From contig JAXCGZ010009953.1 of the NCBI GenBank assembly GCA_037179515.1, positions 25,001-55,000 on the forward strand: a stretch of 30,000 bases of DNA, read 5' to 3'. Position numbers and translations under genes: made by a program. This DNA is from Halocaridina rubra (taxonomy: Eukaryota > Arthropoda > Malacostraca > Decapoda > Atyidae). The stretch's first letter is position 1. Each line of letters starts with the position of its first letter. Of the stretch, positions 1 to 18,783 are shown in pieces. The notes under the pieces were generated by a model. The model worked only from the letters and a program-made list of their open reading frames with translations. It did no database searches and was not told the DNA's origin.

Positions 1-1
1 A

Positions 2-2068
2 CAAGGGAATTTCCTACACCAACATGTAATGGAACCAACAAGGGCCAGGGGTGGGGATGAGCCATCACTACTTGATCTAGTGTTCACAGATAATGTGTTG
101 GATATTGAAAAATTTGAGTATGAACCACCAATTGGAAAGAGTGACCACTGTGTGTTGTTGATGGAGTATATCATTGAAGATATTCTTCCTGAGAGTAGAG
201 GCACTGAGGACATGAGGAGGAACTATCCGAAAGGAGATTACATCAAAATGAATGAGCTTTTTGCAGTTATTGACTGGAGAACCTTATTTTACAACAAATC
301 TGAACAAGAAATGTATGACATCTTTTGTGAGAAATATGGGAAGATAGTAGATTGCTGCATACCTGTCACCAAAGTAGGTGTAATTCATGCCAGAGAGAAA
401 TGGTTCGATAATGGGTGTAAAAGAGCTAAGGAGTGGAGAGACAAATGCTGGAAAAGGTATAGGAGGAGAAAAAACATAAATGCCTGGCAAACCTACAAAA
501 GAGCAAGAAATGACTACCTAAGTAAAAGGAGAGAGGCAGAGAGAGACTATGAGAGGGACATCACCAGGAAGGCTAAAGAAAATCCCAAGCTTTTCCACAG
601 CTTTATCAGAGGAAAACTGAAGGTAAAAGAACAGGTTTTAAGGCTAAAGAGAGCGGATGGAAGCATCACTGAGACGGATGAAGAGATCTGCAAAGAATTG
701 AACAAGGAGTTTCAGTCAGTATTTACAGTAGAAAATACCCCACCCCCTCAGATTGCAGTGATAGAAGCTCAAGGGCCAGTATTAGAGAACATCAACCTTA
801 CAGCCACAGAGGTATGCAAAGCGCTGATGGATTTAGATGTTCATAAAGCTACAGGTCCCGATGACATATCCCCTCATGTGCTTAAAAAATGCGCAAACAC
901 AATATCAGTGGCACTAAGTATCATATTTAAGGAGTCACTGGAGTCGGGGGAGATTCCAAGATGCTGGAAACAAGCAAATGTGATACCTATCTTCAAAAAG
1001 GGAAGGAGGGATACAGCTCTGAACTATAGACTAGTTTCCTTGACCAGCATAGTTTGCAAAGTTATGGAGAAACTACTAAGGAAACATATCTCTCTTCACT
1101 TGGAATCCTTCAACTTTTTGTCAGTGAGGCAACATGGCTTCAGAGAAGGTAGATCAACAGTAACAAACTTATTAGAATTTTATGATGAGGTAAGCCAAAT
1201 CTTACAGGAAAGAGAGGGCTGGGCAGATTGCATATTCCTAGACTTCCAGAAAGCGTTTGACACTGTTCCACATGGGAGACTTATTAGGAAGCTGCAATCA
1301 ATGGCTAGAATAGGTGGAAATGTTTTGGAATGGATAAAAACTTACTTAGAAGGAAGAGAACAGAGGGTTAGAGTAAGACACTCAGTGTCTGAATGGAGAA
1401 GAGTTAGTAGTGGAGTTCCACAGGGTTCAGTTTTAGGGCCACTTTTGTTCCTTGTATATGTAAATGACCTACCAGAGTCTGTAAATTCATTCATGAATAT
1501 GTTTGCAGATGATGCAAAGATTGTGAAGAAAGTAAAAAACGAGAACAATGGTAGAGAACTTCAGGAGGATCTAAATAATCTGCATGAGTGGTCAGAAAAG
1601 TGGCTAATGAAATTCAATACTTCAAAATGTAAGGTAATGAGAATGGGTACAAGTGCAAGAAGGCCCAAGCTTGACTACTCGGTGGCTGGAGTACAACTTC
1701 AAGAGACAGAAAATGAGAGAGATCTAGGAGTAAACATACTGGCAGATTTGTCTCCAGAAATACATAAAAATGGCATAGTAAGGACAGCATATGCATTCTT
1801 ATCAAATGTAAGGGTAGCCTTCAGGCACATGGACAAGGAAATTTTCAGAAATATTTATGTAACCTATGTGAGGCCAAAACTCGAATATGCAGCCCCCTTT
1901 TGGAATCTGCACTTGAAAAAGCACATAGCTAAGCTTGAAAAAGTTCAAAGACATGCCACGAAACTGGTGCCAGAAATACGCAATCTCAGTTATGATGAGA
2001 GGCTGAGGGAATTAGACTTACCATCACTCGAAGCTAGAAGAGTGAGGGGGGATATGGTGAGTCTTTAA
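2..2068 (+). pseudogene. LINE endonuclease/reverse transcriptase, copy 1, 5'-partial and frameshifted near the end
   Basis: The protein copies the element RNA into DNA at a nicked target. Numbering from the Met at 29, the C-terminal end of an exonuclease-endonuclease-phosphatase domain is seen at residues 1-45 (SDH at 38-40). A basic linker (about 120-200) follows, then the reverse transcriptase at about 240-520. Catalytic aspartates are D405 (FLDFQKAFD) and D494-D495 (FADD); the primer-grip-side motif SGVPQGSVLGP is at 461-471. The Met at 29 is internal, not a start, since the frame is open to base 2. A 2-base deletion relative to copy 2, at about 2060, shifts the frame and creates the TAA at 2066-2068. 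The usual Pro of the NYRPVSL motif, kept in copies 2 and 3, is Leu here (residue 335). The catalytic core is otherwise undamaged. Confidence 0.9.
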
Positions 2069-2294
2069 ATTCCTTCATGGTTATGATAGAGTGGATAGGG
2101 ATCGATATTTTGATATGGCTGGCTCTAGAACTAGAGGTCATAGTTTGAAGCTTCGTAAGAAAACTTCTTCGCAGGATGTAAGGAAATACTTTTTCAGTGT
2201 AAGAGTAGTTGATAATTGGAATTGGCTAAGCGAGGAGGTAGTTAATGCTATCTCAATCCATAGTTTTAAGGACAGGTATGATAAGTATCACTAA
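2069..2294 (+). pseudogene. Out-of-frame C-terminal end of the LINE copy 1 protein
   Basis: After the 2-base deletion the remaining C-terminal codons continue in another frame up to the natural stop TAA at 2292-2294. This piece matches copy 2 and keeps the conserved C-terminal tail (RTRGHSLKLRKK, then VDNWNWLSEEVV). The apparent Met at 2091 is internal to the original protein. The tail's role in CR1/Jockey elements is not well defined. The fragment has no independent gene features. Confidence 0.8.
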
Positions 2295-2368
2295 GTATAA
2301 AATGGAACCGATGAGGAGACGGGAAGATACGAGTTTTGGGCTCTTTCCCGTAAACACAATTAGGTAAT

Positions 2369-4625
<2,257 letters not shown>

Positions 4626-5569
4626 TACATACAGATATAGAGGCAAATGAAAATAGTGAAAACAACTTATAGGTGGCTCTATTTGCATGAAATAACAAAT
4701 GGAAAACTAAAAATGCACATAAAAAGATATGCGCATATACACCAAAAAACATAAGAACATACAAACATACATATAGAAAAGAAAAAGATTAAAGGAAAAC
4801 TATACATAGACACAACACGGCTGAACAAAGAGGCTGTCTAATTAATTGAAGGCGGTCTGTCTTGGGGAATTATCTTGGCCAGTGTATGCTTGAGGAGTAT
4901 CTTGTCTACTGCATCAGGCACCCACTGGCCCTTGGACAAATTGAAATTTTTGGATGTTTCAATGACGGCTGATTCCACTATCTTGCGCTTATATGGACAT
5001 GAGCTTCTAAACATCATGGTGGCACCATTCTAGTTAATAGTTTGCCCGTGTTCTCTCATATGAACAAAGTTAGCAGAGTTCTCTTGGCCATATCTGACTG
5101 ATCTTTTGTGTTCGGTAATTCTCTGCTGCAGAGAACGACCTGTCTGCCCAATGTATGCCTTGGGGCAGTTATTGCATTCTGTTTTATACACTCCGGCAGT
5201 GTTCTCTTTTTTAATTTTATTAATATTTACTAACTGGCTTCTCAAGGTTTTGGGATATTTGAATACAAAAGGGGACTCTTTGCCTATGTTTTTGTTAATT
5301 TCTTCTAAGGCACAATGAAAGGGAACAATTATCTTGTCTCGGTGATTAAAATGCGCTCTCCTTTCAGTGCCATGGTATATACACCTTGCTTTGTGCAAGG
5401 CTTTGTCAAGAAAAGGAACGGGGTAACATAATTTACCTAGCTGATTGTAAATGGTCTTAATTTCTTCCTCCAGATATTGGGGACTACATATTCTAAAAGC
5501 TCTTAGGAACAAATTTGAAGCTACACCTAGTTTTATTTTCTCTTCGTGGTTACTGAGGAAATGAATATA
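4626..5569 (-). mobile_element. Penelope-like element, 3' half only
   Basis: This minus-strand fragment holds the end of the reverse transcriptase and the GIY-YIG endonuclease of a Penelope-like element, then about 200 bp of AT-rich presumed 3' untranslated sequence (4626-4837). The upstream reverse transcriptase catalytic core is absent. In its place, at 5569/5570, the sequence becomes LINE copy 3 on the same strand and in the same frame. The outer limit at about 4626 is approximate because the flank is microsatellite-like. Confidence 0.85.
4838..5569 (-). pseudogene. Penelope-like reverse transcriptase thumb plus GIY-YIG endonuclease, partial, one stop
   Basis: Numbering from the Met at 5653 (which lies in the LINE part), the Penelope portion starts at residue 29. 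The segment FLRAFRICSPQYLEEEIK (49-66) is typical of the thumb region. The nuclease follows: GVY at 154-156, CNNC at 160-163, YIG at 167-169, Arg at 173 and 178, Glu in TEH at 181, and His at 198 and 202. In Penelope elements this nuclease cuts the target for retrotransposition. A TAG at 5030-5032 replaces the Trp expected after the THIN-like motif. In-frame coding resumes beyond it and ends at the TAG at 4838-4840. The reverse transcriptase palm is missing, so it cannot be an autonomous enzyme. Confidence 0.88.
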
Positions 5570-8061
<2,492 letters not shown>

Positions 8062-8117
8062 ATGTATGTGTAATATATGTATGCATGTGTGTATGTGTAT
8101 TTATATGCATGTATGTA

Positions 8118-8123
<6 letters not shown>

Positions 8124-8205
<82 letters not shown>
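8124..8205. repeat. (TA)n array 4
   Basis: About 82 bp of pure TA abutting the 3' end of LINE copy 4 on the minus strand, in the same position relative to that LINE end as arrays 1 and 2. Confidence 0.98.
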
Positions 8206-8210
<5 letters not shown>

Positions 8211-8315
8211 TACCTAATTGTGTTTACGGGAAAGAGCCCAAAGCTCGTATCTTCATGTCTCCTGATCGGTTCCATTTTATACATAGTGATACTTATCATA
8301 CCTGTCCTTAAAACT
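8206..8315 (-). mobile_element. LINE copy 4, 110-bp 3' end only
   Basis: The reverse complement matches the last 110 bp of copies 1 and 2: the end of the coding region (TTTTAAGGACAGG), the stop, and the tail up to TAGGTAATCAC. A few substitutions are visible. This is a severely 5'-truncated insertion with no coding capacity. Confidence 0.92.
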
Positions 8316-8343
8316 TTGTATATGTATGTATTGTAGATAGCTA

Positions 8344-8909
<566 letters not shown>

Positions 8910-9039
8910 TAATCCCTCGCTATATCACGATTCACCTACAGCGAATTAAGTGCATCGCGCATATGTACTTTATATCGCAGATTTTCTGGGTATATGCTAT
9001 TTTTGAGCACGAGGATGCAAACGGTTTGCCGCCTCCGTA

Positions 9040-10430
9040 TCAGCTGATGCACCTCGCACATTATTTCCTTGACGATATTATATCACAAGTTTGTTTGCTG
9101 TTTGTTCTTAATGCTTTTTTTCAACTCTCTTCATAATATTCGATCGCATTAAGCGGTAGAAGAGGAGAAGAATGCGGGAGAATGAACCTCTAACCAAAAC
9201 GTTTTGCTACTTCCGTATCCGCTGATGGTTATCACTTTGGTTTCGGTTTTACGTCAGGTACTCCCTTTTCAACTAAGGGCTAAGACAGATGCTTTCTTGC
9301 GAAGGACTTGCTTTGGCAGATGTAATCGTTACCGTGAGTGTATACTCTTACTAACCTCAGTCTGTGACGGGGCACGAACCCTCAACCTGCCGCCTCAACG
9401 TCGCGGACGCTACCATTTTGCCACGGAGACTATGCTGATGGTTATCACTAATCAGGCATAATATCTTACTCGTAAAATATTTATTTACTCTCCCTATTTG
9501 GGGTTTATCTTATTTTCATGATTATAATATTATTAATATTCCTTGGTTCTAAACATATTCTATCTTCTTTACATATCGACCATGCTGCACGAAATCTTAA
9601 CATAAACAAAGTCAGCTGAGACTAAAAGAAAACTATACAATTTGTTACATAGAAAACGTATAACGTACTGTACATGGGAAACTTAAATGAAATATATATA
9701 TTCTCTACACACTATTTCCCTGACGATATAATATCGAAAGTTTGTTTGCTGTTTGTTTTAATGCTTTTTTTCAATTCTCTTCATAATATTCGATCACATT
9801 AAGCAGTAGAAGAGAAGGAGGATGCAGGTGAATAAACCTCTATCTGCAAACATTTTGGCGCTTCCGTATCAGCTGATACACCCTCGCATGCTATTTCTCT
9901 GACGATATTATATCGCAAGTTTGTTTGCTGTTTCTTTTTCATGCTTTTTTCAATTATCTTCATAATATTCGATCGCATTAAATGGTAGAAGAGGAGGAGG
10001 ATGCGGGAGAACGAACCTCTAACCAAAACGTTCTGCCGCTTCAGTATCAGCTGATGCTTATCACTATTCAGGCACAATATCTTACTCATAAAATATGTAT
10101 TTACTCACCCTTTTTGAGGTTTATCTAATTTTCAAGATTATAGTATTATTAATATTCCTTAGTTCTAAACATTATTCTATCTTCTTTACATATCGACCAT
10201 GCTGCACGAAATCTTAACGAAAACAAAGTCAGCTGAGAGAAAAAGAAAATGTATACAATTCGTTACAAAGAAAATGTATACTGTACTGTATATAGAAAAC
10301 TCAAATGAAATATATATATTCTCTACACGCTATTTCCCTGACGATATTATATCGAAAGTTTGTTTGCTGTTTGATCTCTATGCTTTTTTTTCAATCTTCA
10401 TAATATCACGTTCATATAAATTTACGCTTG
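9040..10430 (+). repeat. Internal direct repeats of element A
   Basis: The marker CATAATATTCGATC occurs at 9132, 9782 and 9961, with a diverged version at 10399. 9782 and 9961 are 179 bp apart. Around it recur GACGATATTATATC, TTTGTTTGCTGTTT and the palindrome ATCAGCTGAT. A block beginning near 9463 (TTACTCGTAAAATA) recurs from about 10080, so the interior is a partial duplication. The same units occur in reverse orientation in element G. Confidence 0.85.
9237..9433 (-). mobile_element. tRNA-derived SINE, copy 1, with a 16-bp target duplication
   Basis: On the minus strand the head is tRNA-like: A box TGGCAAAATGGTAGC (9409-9423) and B box GGTTCGTGCC (9371-9380), spaced as in a tRNA gene. A tRNA-unrelated body follows, down to 9237. 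The insertion is flanked by identical 16-bp direct repeats, GCTGATGGTTATCACT, at 9221-9236 and 9434-9449, the expected signature of LINE-driven target-primed insertion. A diverged sister copy is at 10681-10880. The B box followed by non-tRNA sequence argues against a functional tRNA gene. Confidence 0.9.
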
Positions 10431-10605
10431 CGCGCTGTTATTAATAAAGTAAAGGGTTAGTTGTTAACAGTTCAGTGAGGGTTTATACAGAAAAGGTGAA
10501 AATAAATGTAAAATACCAGTAATAAATATGGTGCTCCTACTTCGCGAATTTTCACCTTTCGCAGCTGGTCTAGAAACTGAACCCCCACGATAAATGAGGA
10601 AGCAC

Positions 10606-10610
<5 letters not shown>

Positions 10611-10680
<70 letters not shown>
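10611..10680. repeat. (TA)n array 7
   Basis: About 70 bp of pure TA between element A and SINE copy 2. Confidence 0.98.
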
Positions 10681-10990
<310 letters not shown>

Positions 10991-11139
10991 TTCCCCCCCT
11001 GTATCGCTTTTCTTGGTTCGCGTTCTCACTGTATCGCGTTTTTTTTTTTTTTTAATAAATTATTATTTTATTTTATGGGTATATGCAAAAATATTAAAAT
11101 ATTGAAAAAATATAAATTTTCAGTATTTTCATTTTTTTA

Positions 11140-12005
11140 TTGAAAAAAAAATTCATTGTTTAATTGATAAAAAAAAATTTATTTCCCAGCCTACGAATAA
11201 TAAAACAGTAAAAACAATAAATTTAAATATACGTACGTACAGTATAACTCACAGTATTGCATCATGCGAAATAGTGTCCGATAGCGTACAAATATTGGGG
11301 TCACAGCTACGTGAGCTAGCATATATATTTATATTTCCAGTAGTTTCATGATTTTATTGATAAAAAATACATATTTCTTAGCCTAAGAATAATAAAACAG
11401 GAAAAAATAGTAAAAAACATAAATACTAACAGTATTGCAACATGTAAAATACGATACCGCTATCAGCATTTCGGACAAAGGCTCGTTCAGTCTAATTCAT
11501 GTGTGCGCCGTTCACGTTGTGCTTATTAAACGCTTTGCTTGTGTCCGATAGCGTACAATGTATTGGGGTCGCAGCTACATGAGCTAGCATACATATTAAT
11601 ATTTCCAGTAGTTTCATGATTTTCTTGATAAAAAAAAATTTATTTCTTAGCCTAAGAATAATAAAACAGTAAAAAACATAAATACTAACAGTATTGCAAC
11701 ATGCAAAATACGATACTGCTATCAGCGTTTCTGACAAAGGCTCGTTCAGTCTAACTCACATGTGAGCCGTTCACGTTGTGCTTATTAAACGTTTTGCTTG
11801 TGTCCGATAGCGTACATTGTTTTGGGGTCGTAGCTACGTGAGCTAGCATATATATTTATATTTCCAGTAGTTTCATGATTTTATTGATAAAAAAAAAAGT
11901 ATTTCTTAGCCTAAGAATAATAAAACAGTAAAAAATAGTAAAAAACATAAATACTAACAGTATTGCAACATGTAAAATACGATACCGCTATCAGCGTTTC
12001 GGACA
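11140..12005 (+). repeat. 5'-side direct repeats of element C
   Basis: The marker CCTAAGAATAATAAAACAG (CCTACGAATA in the first unit) starts at 11190, 11382, 11651 and 11910, giving spacings of 192, 269 and 259 bp. Units also share GATACCGCTATCAGC and TTTCCAGTAGTTTCATG. The longer units carry an extra segment with CGTTCACGTTGTGCTTATTAA. Confidence 0.88.
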
Positions 12006-12116
12006 AAGGCTTCCACCATCTTCCATTGTCTCGCCTCACTCGTGTGCGCCGTTCACGTTGTACTTGATAATACGATTTGCTTGTGATTTTTTTACTAGCA
12101 TATTTTAACCTTTGCA

Positions 12117-12199
12117 ATGCCTCCCAAGCATCCTCATCTTCTAAGGCTTCTTGTAGTGAGCCTAAGCGGCAGAGGAAAATGTTAACCATAACAGATAAG
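12117..12199 (+). pseudogene. Start of the Tigger-type transposase gene, remnant in element C
   Basis: The ATG and following codons correspond to the transposase N-terminus of element D (MPPK, then the basic PKRxRK patch and MLTITxKV). One T is missing in the Ser-rich stretch after the first few codons, so the frame is lost. The homology stops at the internal deletion junction GATAAGGTAAGT, after which 3'-side sequence of the transposon begins. Confidence 0.8.
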
Positions 12200-12541
12200 G
12201 TAAGTTTACCTATCACGTACATATAAATTTATGTTGCATGCTGTTATTTATAAAGTAAAGGGTGGTTTTTTAACAGTGCAGGGAGGGTTTATACAGTAAA
12301 CGTAAAAATAATTGTAAAATACCTATGTACATGAGTATGTCATATAAATTTATGCTTGTATGCTGTTATTTATGAAGTAAAGGGTGGTATGTTAGCAGTA
12401 CAGGGAGGGTTTATACAGTGTACTGTAAACGTAAAAATAAATTAAAATATCCATGTACATATAGGCTGATCCTACTCCGCGGTTATTCTGGTTCGCGCCG
12501 GGTCCTGGAATTGAACTACCGCAATAAGGGGGGGAACACTG

Positions 12542-13139
12542 TATATATAAAATCACAATGTAGTTAAAGTTTTTACACTAACATCATTGCAAATAATATG
12601 GTTATAATGTTATTGACCAATACATTTTTAATATAAAATTACATATCCTGGCTAAGAGAGCATAAGAGACATCCAAATAGATAAAAAAAAAAGATAGGAA
12701 AATTCATATATATTTTCATTTGGGTTTTGCTCTCATAATCAATCTTCTAATAAGGCAGTGAGCTGCAGGACAGGTAAGTGCATGCCAATTCTTGTATAAG
12801 AGGACATACTGCATTTGGTCCACCAAAGTGTACTGAAAAAACTTTTACAATTGCATATATATGTGTAAACTATCATTTTCTATCATGCAGTAGATTTACA
12901 TCATTTGCCCATTAAGGGTTAATGTACATACACCCATGAGATCAGCTAATATAAATTACTAAAAGTCAACTCACACAAAAATGCTTATATACTAAAAATG
13001 CTTTATATATACTTGGTTTCTATTATTCAAAATAGTACTCAGGCACAGAACAGATGATGGAAGAGGTTCCAATCAATTTGTAGCTACTGTGCTGGCTTGA
13101 GAAGGATATAACATCATGTTGAAATATTTTAGAACTTAC
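12542..13139 (-). other. Intron or flanking sequence downstream of the PHF10 exon
   Basis: This is non-repetitive AT-rich sequence lying 3' of the exon at 13140-13274 on the minus strand, so it is presumably intron. I found no further exon encoding the rest of the SAY domain, no transposon ends and no RNA gene. Confidence 0.5.
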
Positions 13140-13274
13140 TCTCTATAAAAATCTGTATACTGTCCAGGAAGTACAGCAACTGGATAGGCACCTATTTTTG
13201 TCATTTCAGTTGGCAATACTCTATGAAGGCCTCGAGGTTTTTGAAGGGTGAATGTCTGTAGGTCGAAGTTGTTC
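13140..13274 (-). CDS. PHF10: PHF10/SAYP (BAF45a) orthologue, internal exon, second half of the SAY domain block
   Basis: PHF10 is a subunit of PBAF-type SWI/SNF chromatin remodellers; the Drosophila relative SAYP (e(y)3) links remodelling to transcription factors. The 135-bp exon translates to RNNFDLQTFTLQK...VLPTEMTKIGAYPVAVLPGQYTDFY. This parallels the vertebrate PHF10 block with FDLQT, VLPTE, YPVA and PGQ in the same order. The acceptor is TTTGTTTCTCAG just upstream (13275-13277) and the donor is GTAAGT (13134-13139). The first base completes an Arg codon begun by the exon at 18784-18901, so the phases agree. The exon ends with two bases of a codon. Reading through the donor would give a stop at once. 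The C-terminal PHD fingers of the family are not in the window. Confidence 0.85.
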
Positions 13275-14838
13275 CTGAGAAACAAAGAGCACAAATAATC
13301 AAAGAGGGGGAGAGAAACATTTCCACTTTCGCATTGCCTGTGTGTCATAAACTTATTAAAAGGCATATCCCCACAGAAGAGAAAAAAAATATATATTTTT
13401 TACATGTCAAATACGAGGGACTAAGAAGGGGATTGGCAATCCCTTTCTCCCTGATTTTCTCTTTTTGACATAAGTCGTGAGGATTGGCAAGGTAACATAA
13501 TCCTACTGCCTTGCTTTTTTATCTAAACCTGTGGCCACCCAGTTCGGAATGGGAAGATTAGGGGATATTGTTTGGGCACTGATGTTTTGGCACCATCCAT
13601 TCAGTAAAGATAGTTAGGTTAAGTGAGGTCAGATTTCCAAAACAACAAATTCTTCTTAGCAATTGAACCTCCATCGTCAAATCAGGCTTAGCCCAAAACA
13701 ACAGGTGCAAACACAACTACACAGAAATGTATCAAACTCCACCCAGTTAACTACAGTTGGATATTGTGTAATGTTGAAAAAGAAAATAAAGCTACCGCTT
13801 ACACCACAACTAAATGAAAAATAGCGACTCAATATGTAGTAGCTACATAGCATCAGAGTCCTACACCAAATTATCATGGGGTTAAATCTGAAAGGATATG
13901 AAATATCTGCCTTATTGTGAGGCTAAGAGATGATAAAAGTAAGTGATACTTGTAGTTTTATACATTTGCATGCTACAATTCTACACTTCTAATCTTGCTA
14001 TATGCTACAATTCTAGCCTTGTTACAATATGTACCTATATACTAAGGTTTAAACTCCAGACATAAGAGGATAACCGTGTCAAAATACATACCCATTCACA
14101 AGCAGGGCCACTTTCTTTTCACACATATATGCTATCAACTTCTCCCTTTTACTCACTCATCCCACAACCACAGATCATTCAGAAACACACTTACTCGGGT
14201 TTTGGTTGAAGCTTTCCAAACAACACCACTTTGTATGCCTAGGCTTTTATGGAAAGAGAATACGTAAGGGGAGATTTCCAGTCACCTCACTCCATATCAT
14301 TTACTCCACTATTACAACATGCAAAGGGATAAGGAGGTGGTACTTCTGTTCCCTGTCCCAGGGAAAAGAAATAAAATACAGAGTAAGAGAGAAAGAGAAT
14401 GAACGATGGGGGGGTTGGTGATGCTCAACATCTCATTTGGACAGAACCCATCCACCGTTATAGCTGCAATAAAAGATCTTCATATTAACAAGGAGAGCTT
14501 CACCATGTTATGGTATCCAAACAACACATTCTACGGTCACAACAAAAAGCTTACCATTTCTACAGTATGACACTTGCAAAGGAGTGGGGAAATGATATGA
14601 AATGAGTAAAAAAATAGTTGAGAGTTTAAGTAATATATTCATATTTCTTAAAACCGGCTGATGTCGGTAGCCTATCAAGATCCTTAACTACTAATCAGAT
14701 GAAGCTCTCTTCAAATAAAATAAAAATAAAATTAAAAGACAATACAGGGTATGGTATACAGTATTCCCTTGATTCCTTAAAAACACAATAAATGAGATTA
14801 CTATACCTCTGAAAAAGGAAAATAAAAAAAGAAAAGTA
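13275..14838 (-). other. PHF10 intron, 3' part
   Basis: Unique-looking AT-rich intron sequence between the exon at 13140-13274 and the Tigger transposon E. A small local duplication of GCTACAATTCTA occurs near 13973 and 14007. I see no convincing coding region or RNA gene in either strand. Confidence 0.6.
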
Positions 14839-14938
14839 CAGGAGCTCTTGGTTTGCGATGTCCTCGACTTACGATGTTTCACGGTTACAATGCATCTCTC
14901 ATAAATTATTACTATATCCTTATTTCAACCTACGTGGT

Positions 14939-15420
14939 TTGCATCGTAAATACGAACTTCGCACGCAAAACAATTTGTTGACCGTGGCAGACGAATACGT
15001 TGTCACGTGGCATTGTTGTATACACATATACCAAGTTCACATTTTCATTTCTTTATTTGTTTAGGTATTTGGTTGTGTGAAGGACCTAGTTTGAATTTAT
15101 TTACAAAATTACTAAAGACATAGTCATATATAAGATCTTTGCGCATGGAATAGTTTGCTGAGTGTGGCAGAGGAATACAACGTCACACAGCATTGTTGTG
15201 TGTGCATATATCAAGTTAACGTTTTCATCTATTTATTTGTTTATGTATTTGTAATGCGAAGGAGCTAGTTTGAATATATTTACAAATTTACCAAATACAT
15301 GCATAGTTGTAAATAGGAACTTCGCGCTTGGAACAGTATGTTGAGTGTGTCGGAGGAATATGTCATCATGTACCATTAAACTGAGGAAGACGTGTCGCCC
15401 AGTTACCGCTCGTGCGTCAT
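14939..15420 (+). repeat. 5'-subterminal direct repeats of element E
   Basis: Two and a half units with a period of about 179 bp. CTAGTTTGAAT occurs at 15086 and 15265. The units also share ACTTCGC, a GTTGAGTGTGGCAG-like stretch, CATTGTTGT and TTATTTGTTTA. They lie between the left terminus and the transposase start. Confidence 0.8.
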
Positions 15421-15488
15421 CTTGCTATAGTGCTTATTTGCTCTTCGGTTTGTTTCACTCATTTCTGAGATAATATGTCTCCTGCATT

Positions 15489-16019
15489 ATGCCTCCCAAG
15501 CATCCTGCATATTCTTCTAATGGCAGTGCTTCAAAGAAAAGGAAAGCCATTACCATGGAAGTCACATTAGATATAGTGAAACACTTCGAAAAAGGAGAAT
15601 CTGCTACCAATATTGGCCGATTACTGGTGCTAAGATGTTTGATAGCGGCGACAATTAAGAAGGATAAAGATCACACCCTTGAACAAGCGAAAGGTTCTGC
15701 TCCTATGAACTCCACCATGATTACTAAGCAGCATAGTGGCCTAATGATTGAAATAGAAAGGATATTAGCGGTTTGGCTAGATGACCAGCATCACCAGCGT
15801 ATCCCAGTGAGCTTTATGTTGATTCAGGAAAAAGGTAAAATATTTTTTAAGACCAAGAAAATGGAAAAGGGGGAAGGAAGTGAAACTGAAGAGCTTGTGG
15901 TCAGTAGGAGTTGGTTTATGCAGTTTAGGACACATACTAATTTACATAATATTAAGGTGCACGGTGAAGCTGCTAGTGGTAATAAAGAAAGCAGCATTTT
16001 CCTAGTGCACTGGCTGTGA
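15489..16019 (+). pseudogene. Tigger-type (CENP-B-like) transposase, N-terminal DNA-binding part, element E
   Basis: The ATG at 15489 begins MPPKHPAYSS, followed by a basic KKRK patch and a psq-type helix-turn-helix (about residues 20-60: ITMEVTLDIVKHFEKGES...). A second DNA-binding helix-turn-helix region of CENP-B type follows (about 80-165, ending WFMQFRTHTNLHNIKVHGEAAS). These regions bind the transposon ends. The recognition helix of the first motif is diverged from other Tigger proteins. The frame is lost after residue 165 and hits a TGA at 16017-16019. Confidence 0.82.
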
Positions 16020-17454
<1,435 letters not shown>

Positions 17455-17654
17455 ATTGTTCTCATTTTTAGTCCAAGTTATGTTTTCATATGACATAAAA
17501 ACGTTGCTTTTGTCTTAGATTATGAATTTTACTACTGTATTAGCATAGGTGGGAGATGTAGGTGCTTATTAGGTGTGTTCCAACTTATGCATAAAATCGG
17601 CTTACGACATCTCTTGAGGAACGGAACTGTGATGTAGGTCGAGGACCCCCTGTA

Positions 17655-18783
17655 CTAAATGGTAAGTTAAAATGCTTAGGTCATCTTTAGGTCTGGTGCA
17701 TGAGTGAGCAATTAACTTTCAAATCCTCTGATTAAGTTATTAAAGAGTAAACTATATATCATCGCAATTGAAAATCTTCTGACTGAATATCAGCTTTGAA
17801 ACCAAGTGCATGGCTTCATCTGACATAAACTACAAGCATTGCAGTCTCACATAGGTTAGTTTTGGGTCTTATGCTGTTCTCAAGTTGCTAGCCTTTAAAG
17901 ATACTGAAGCTACGAGAGTAACATGCTGTCTGAAGAAGGAGATAACATATTTACGGGCAAAAATACAATGATATAATACAAAAATAATACAACAGTCAGA
18001 CAAAAAGGAGATGGCAGCAAATTAAAAATAAAAGTATTGCATGCTAGTAATCAAGTTCACTTTTTCATGTAAACTAGGCTAGAGCCTATCAAATATGAAA
18101 AAAACATGATGTCTCAAGCAATAAATAACCAGCAAAGAACAATATTCAAACATAATAACCAAAGGTTATATATTTCCAGTATTACATACTCATACACTGG
18201 CTCATTACAAGAAATAATATGGAGTCTGCATAAAGTGTTGCTTCAAACCTATTTCAAATAATCTGAATACTTTTGGATACAATCAATTAAAACTTTAACA
18301 AACGAGAACAAAGATTTAAAGTAAAGTTACACAATTCTTACAAGAGTAATGTCATGTCTTAAATTGGGGAATATTCACATTTAAAATATTTTCTTTTTCT
18401 AACCGAGCAGCTATAGACATGAATATGAAGGTAAAATAAATTTTAATGACTATACAAAGTCAATATACTGTACTTTATTTCCTAAAAAATATGATGCACT
18501 AACACAAAAGCATAACTGAAGTTTTCAGTGAAATTAAAACAAGGGAGAAGAGCTTTCAATGTTAGATAAAGATGTACGGTAGCTACTACTATTCATTTGC
18601 ACTATGAATATGGGTATGGTAAGAATATTATCAGTTAAACTGGGGTTGATCCATCTCCAGTTCATTATTTACTGCTGCTATTTGTCGCTTGTTTAAAGTA
18701 TATTATAATACTAGAAGCAAGAACTAAGTAGTATTTAAATATACTGTCAAATGAGAACAATGAAACTGAGTAAATTTGCCTAC
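17655..18783 (-). other. PHF10 intron, 5' part
   Basis: Non-repetitive AT-rich intron sequence between transposon E and the exon at 18784-18901. No coding region, transposon terminus or RNA gene was recognised. Confidence 0.6.

Noticed and set aside
284..490. Open frames opposite to the LINE coding strand (also 1342-1548, 1614-1805, 3188-3394, 3460-3651, 5106-5318, 6464-6670, 6741-7031, 7393-7623).
   Set aside because: They are antisense shadows of the endonuclease/reverse transcriptase frame; their repetition in several copies follows from the element being repeated.
9237..9433. A functional tRNA gene.
   Set aside because: A and B boxes are present, but the sequence does not give a clean tRNA fold with paired acceptor stem, continues into a non-tRNA body and has a target duplication, so it is a SINE.
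11492..12222. Open frames on the minus strand in element C (81 and 103 codons).
   Set aside because: They run across the tandem repeat units and are nearly the same peptide twice, as expected from the repeats rather than from a gene.
13677..14882. Short frames in the PHF10 intron (13677-13877, 14076-14267, 14206-14421, 14691-14882).
   Set aside because: Length is within chance for this base composition; no domain, splice context or conservation can be seen.
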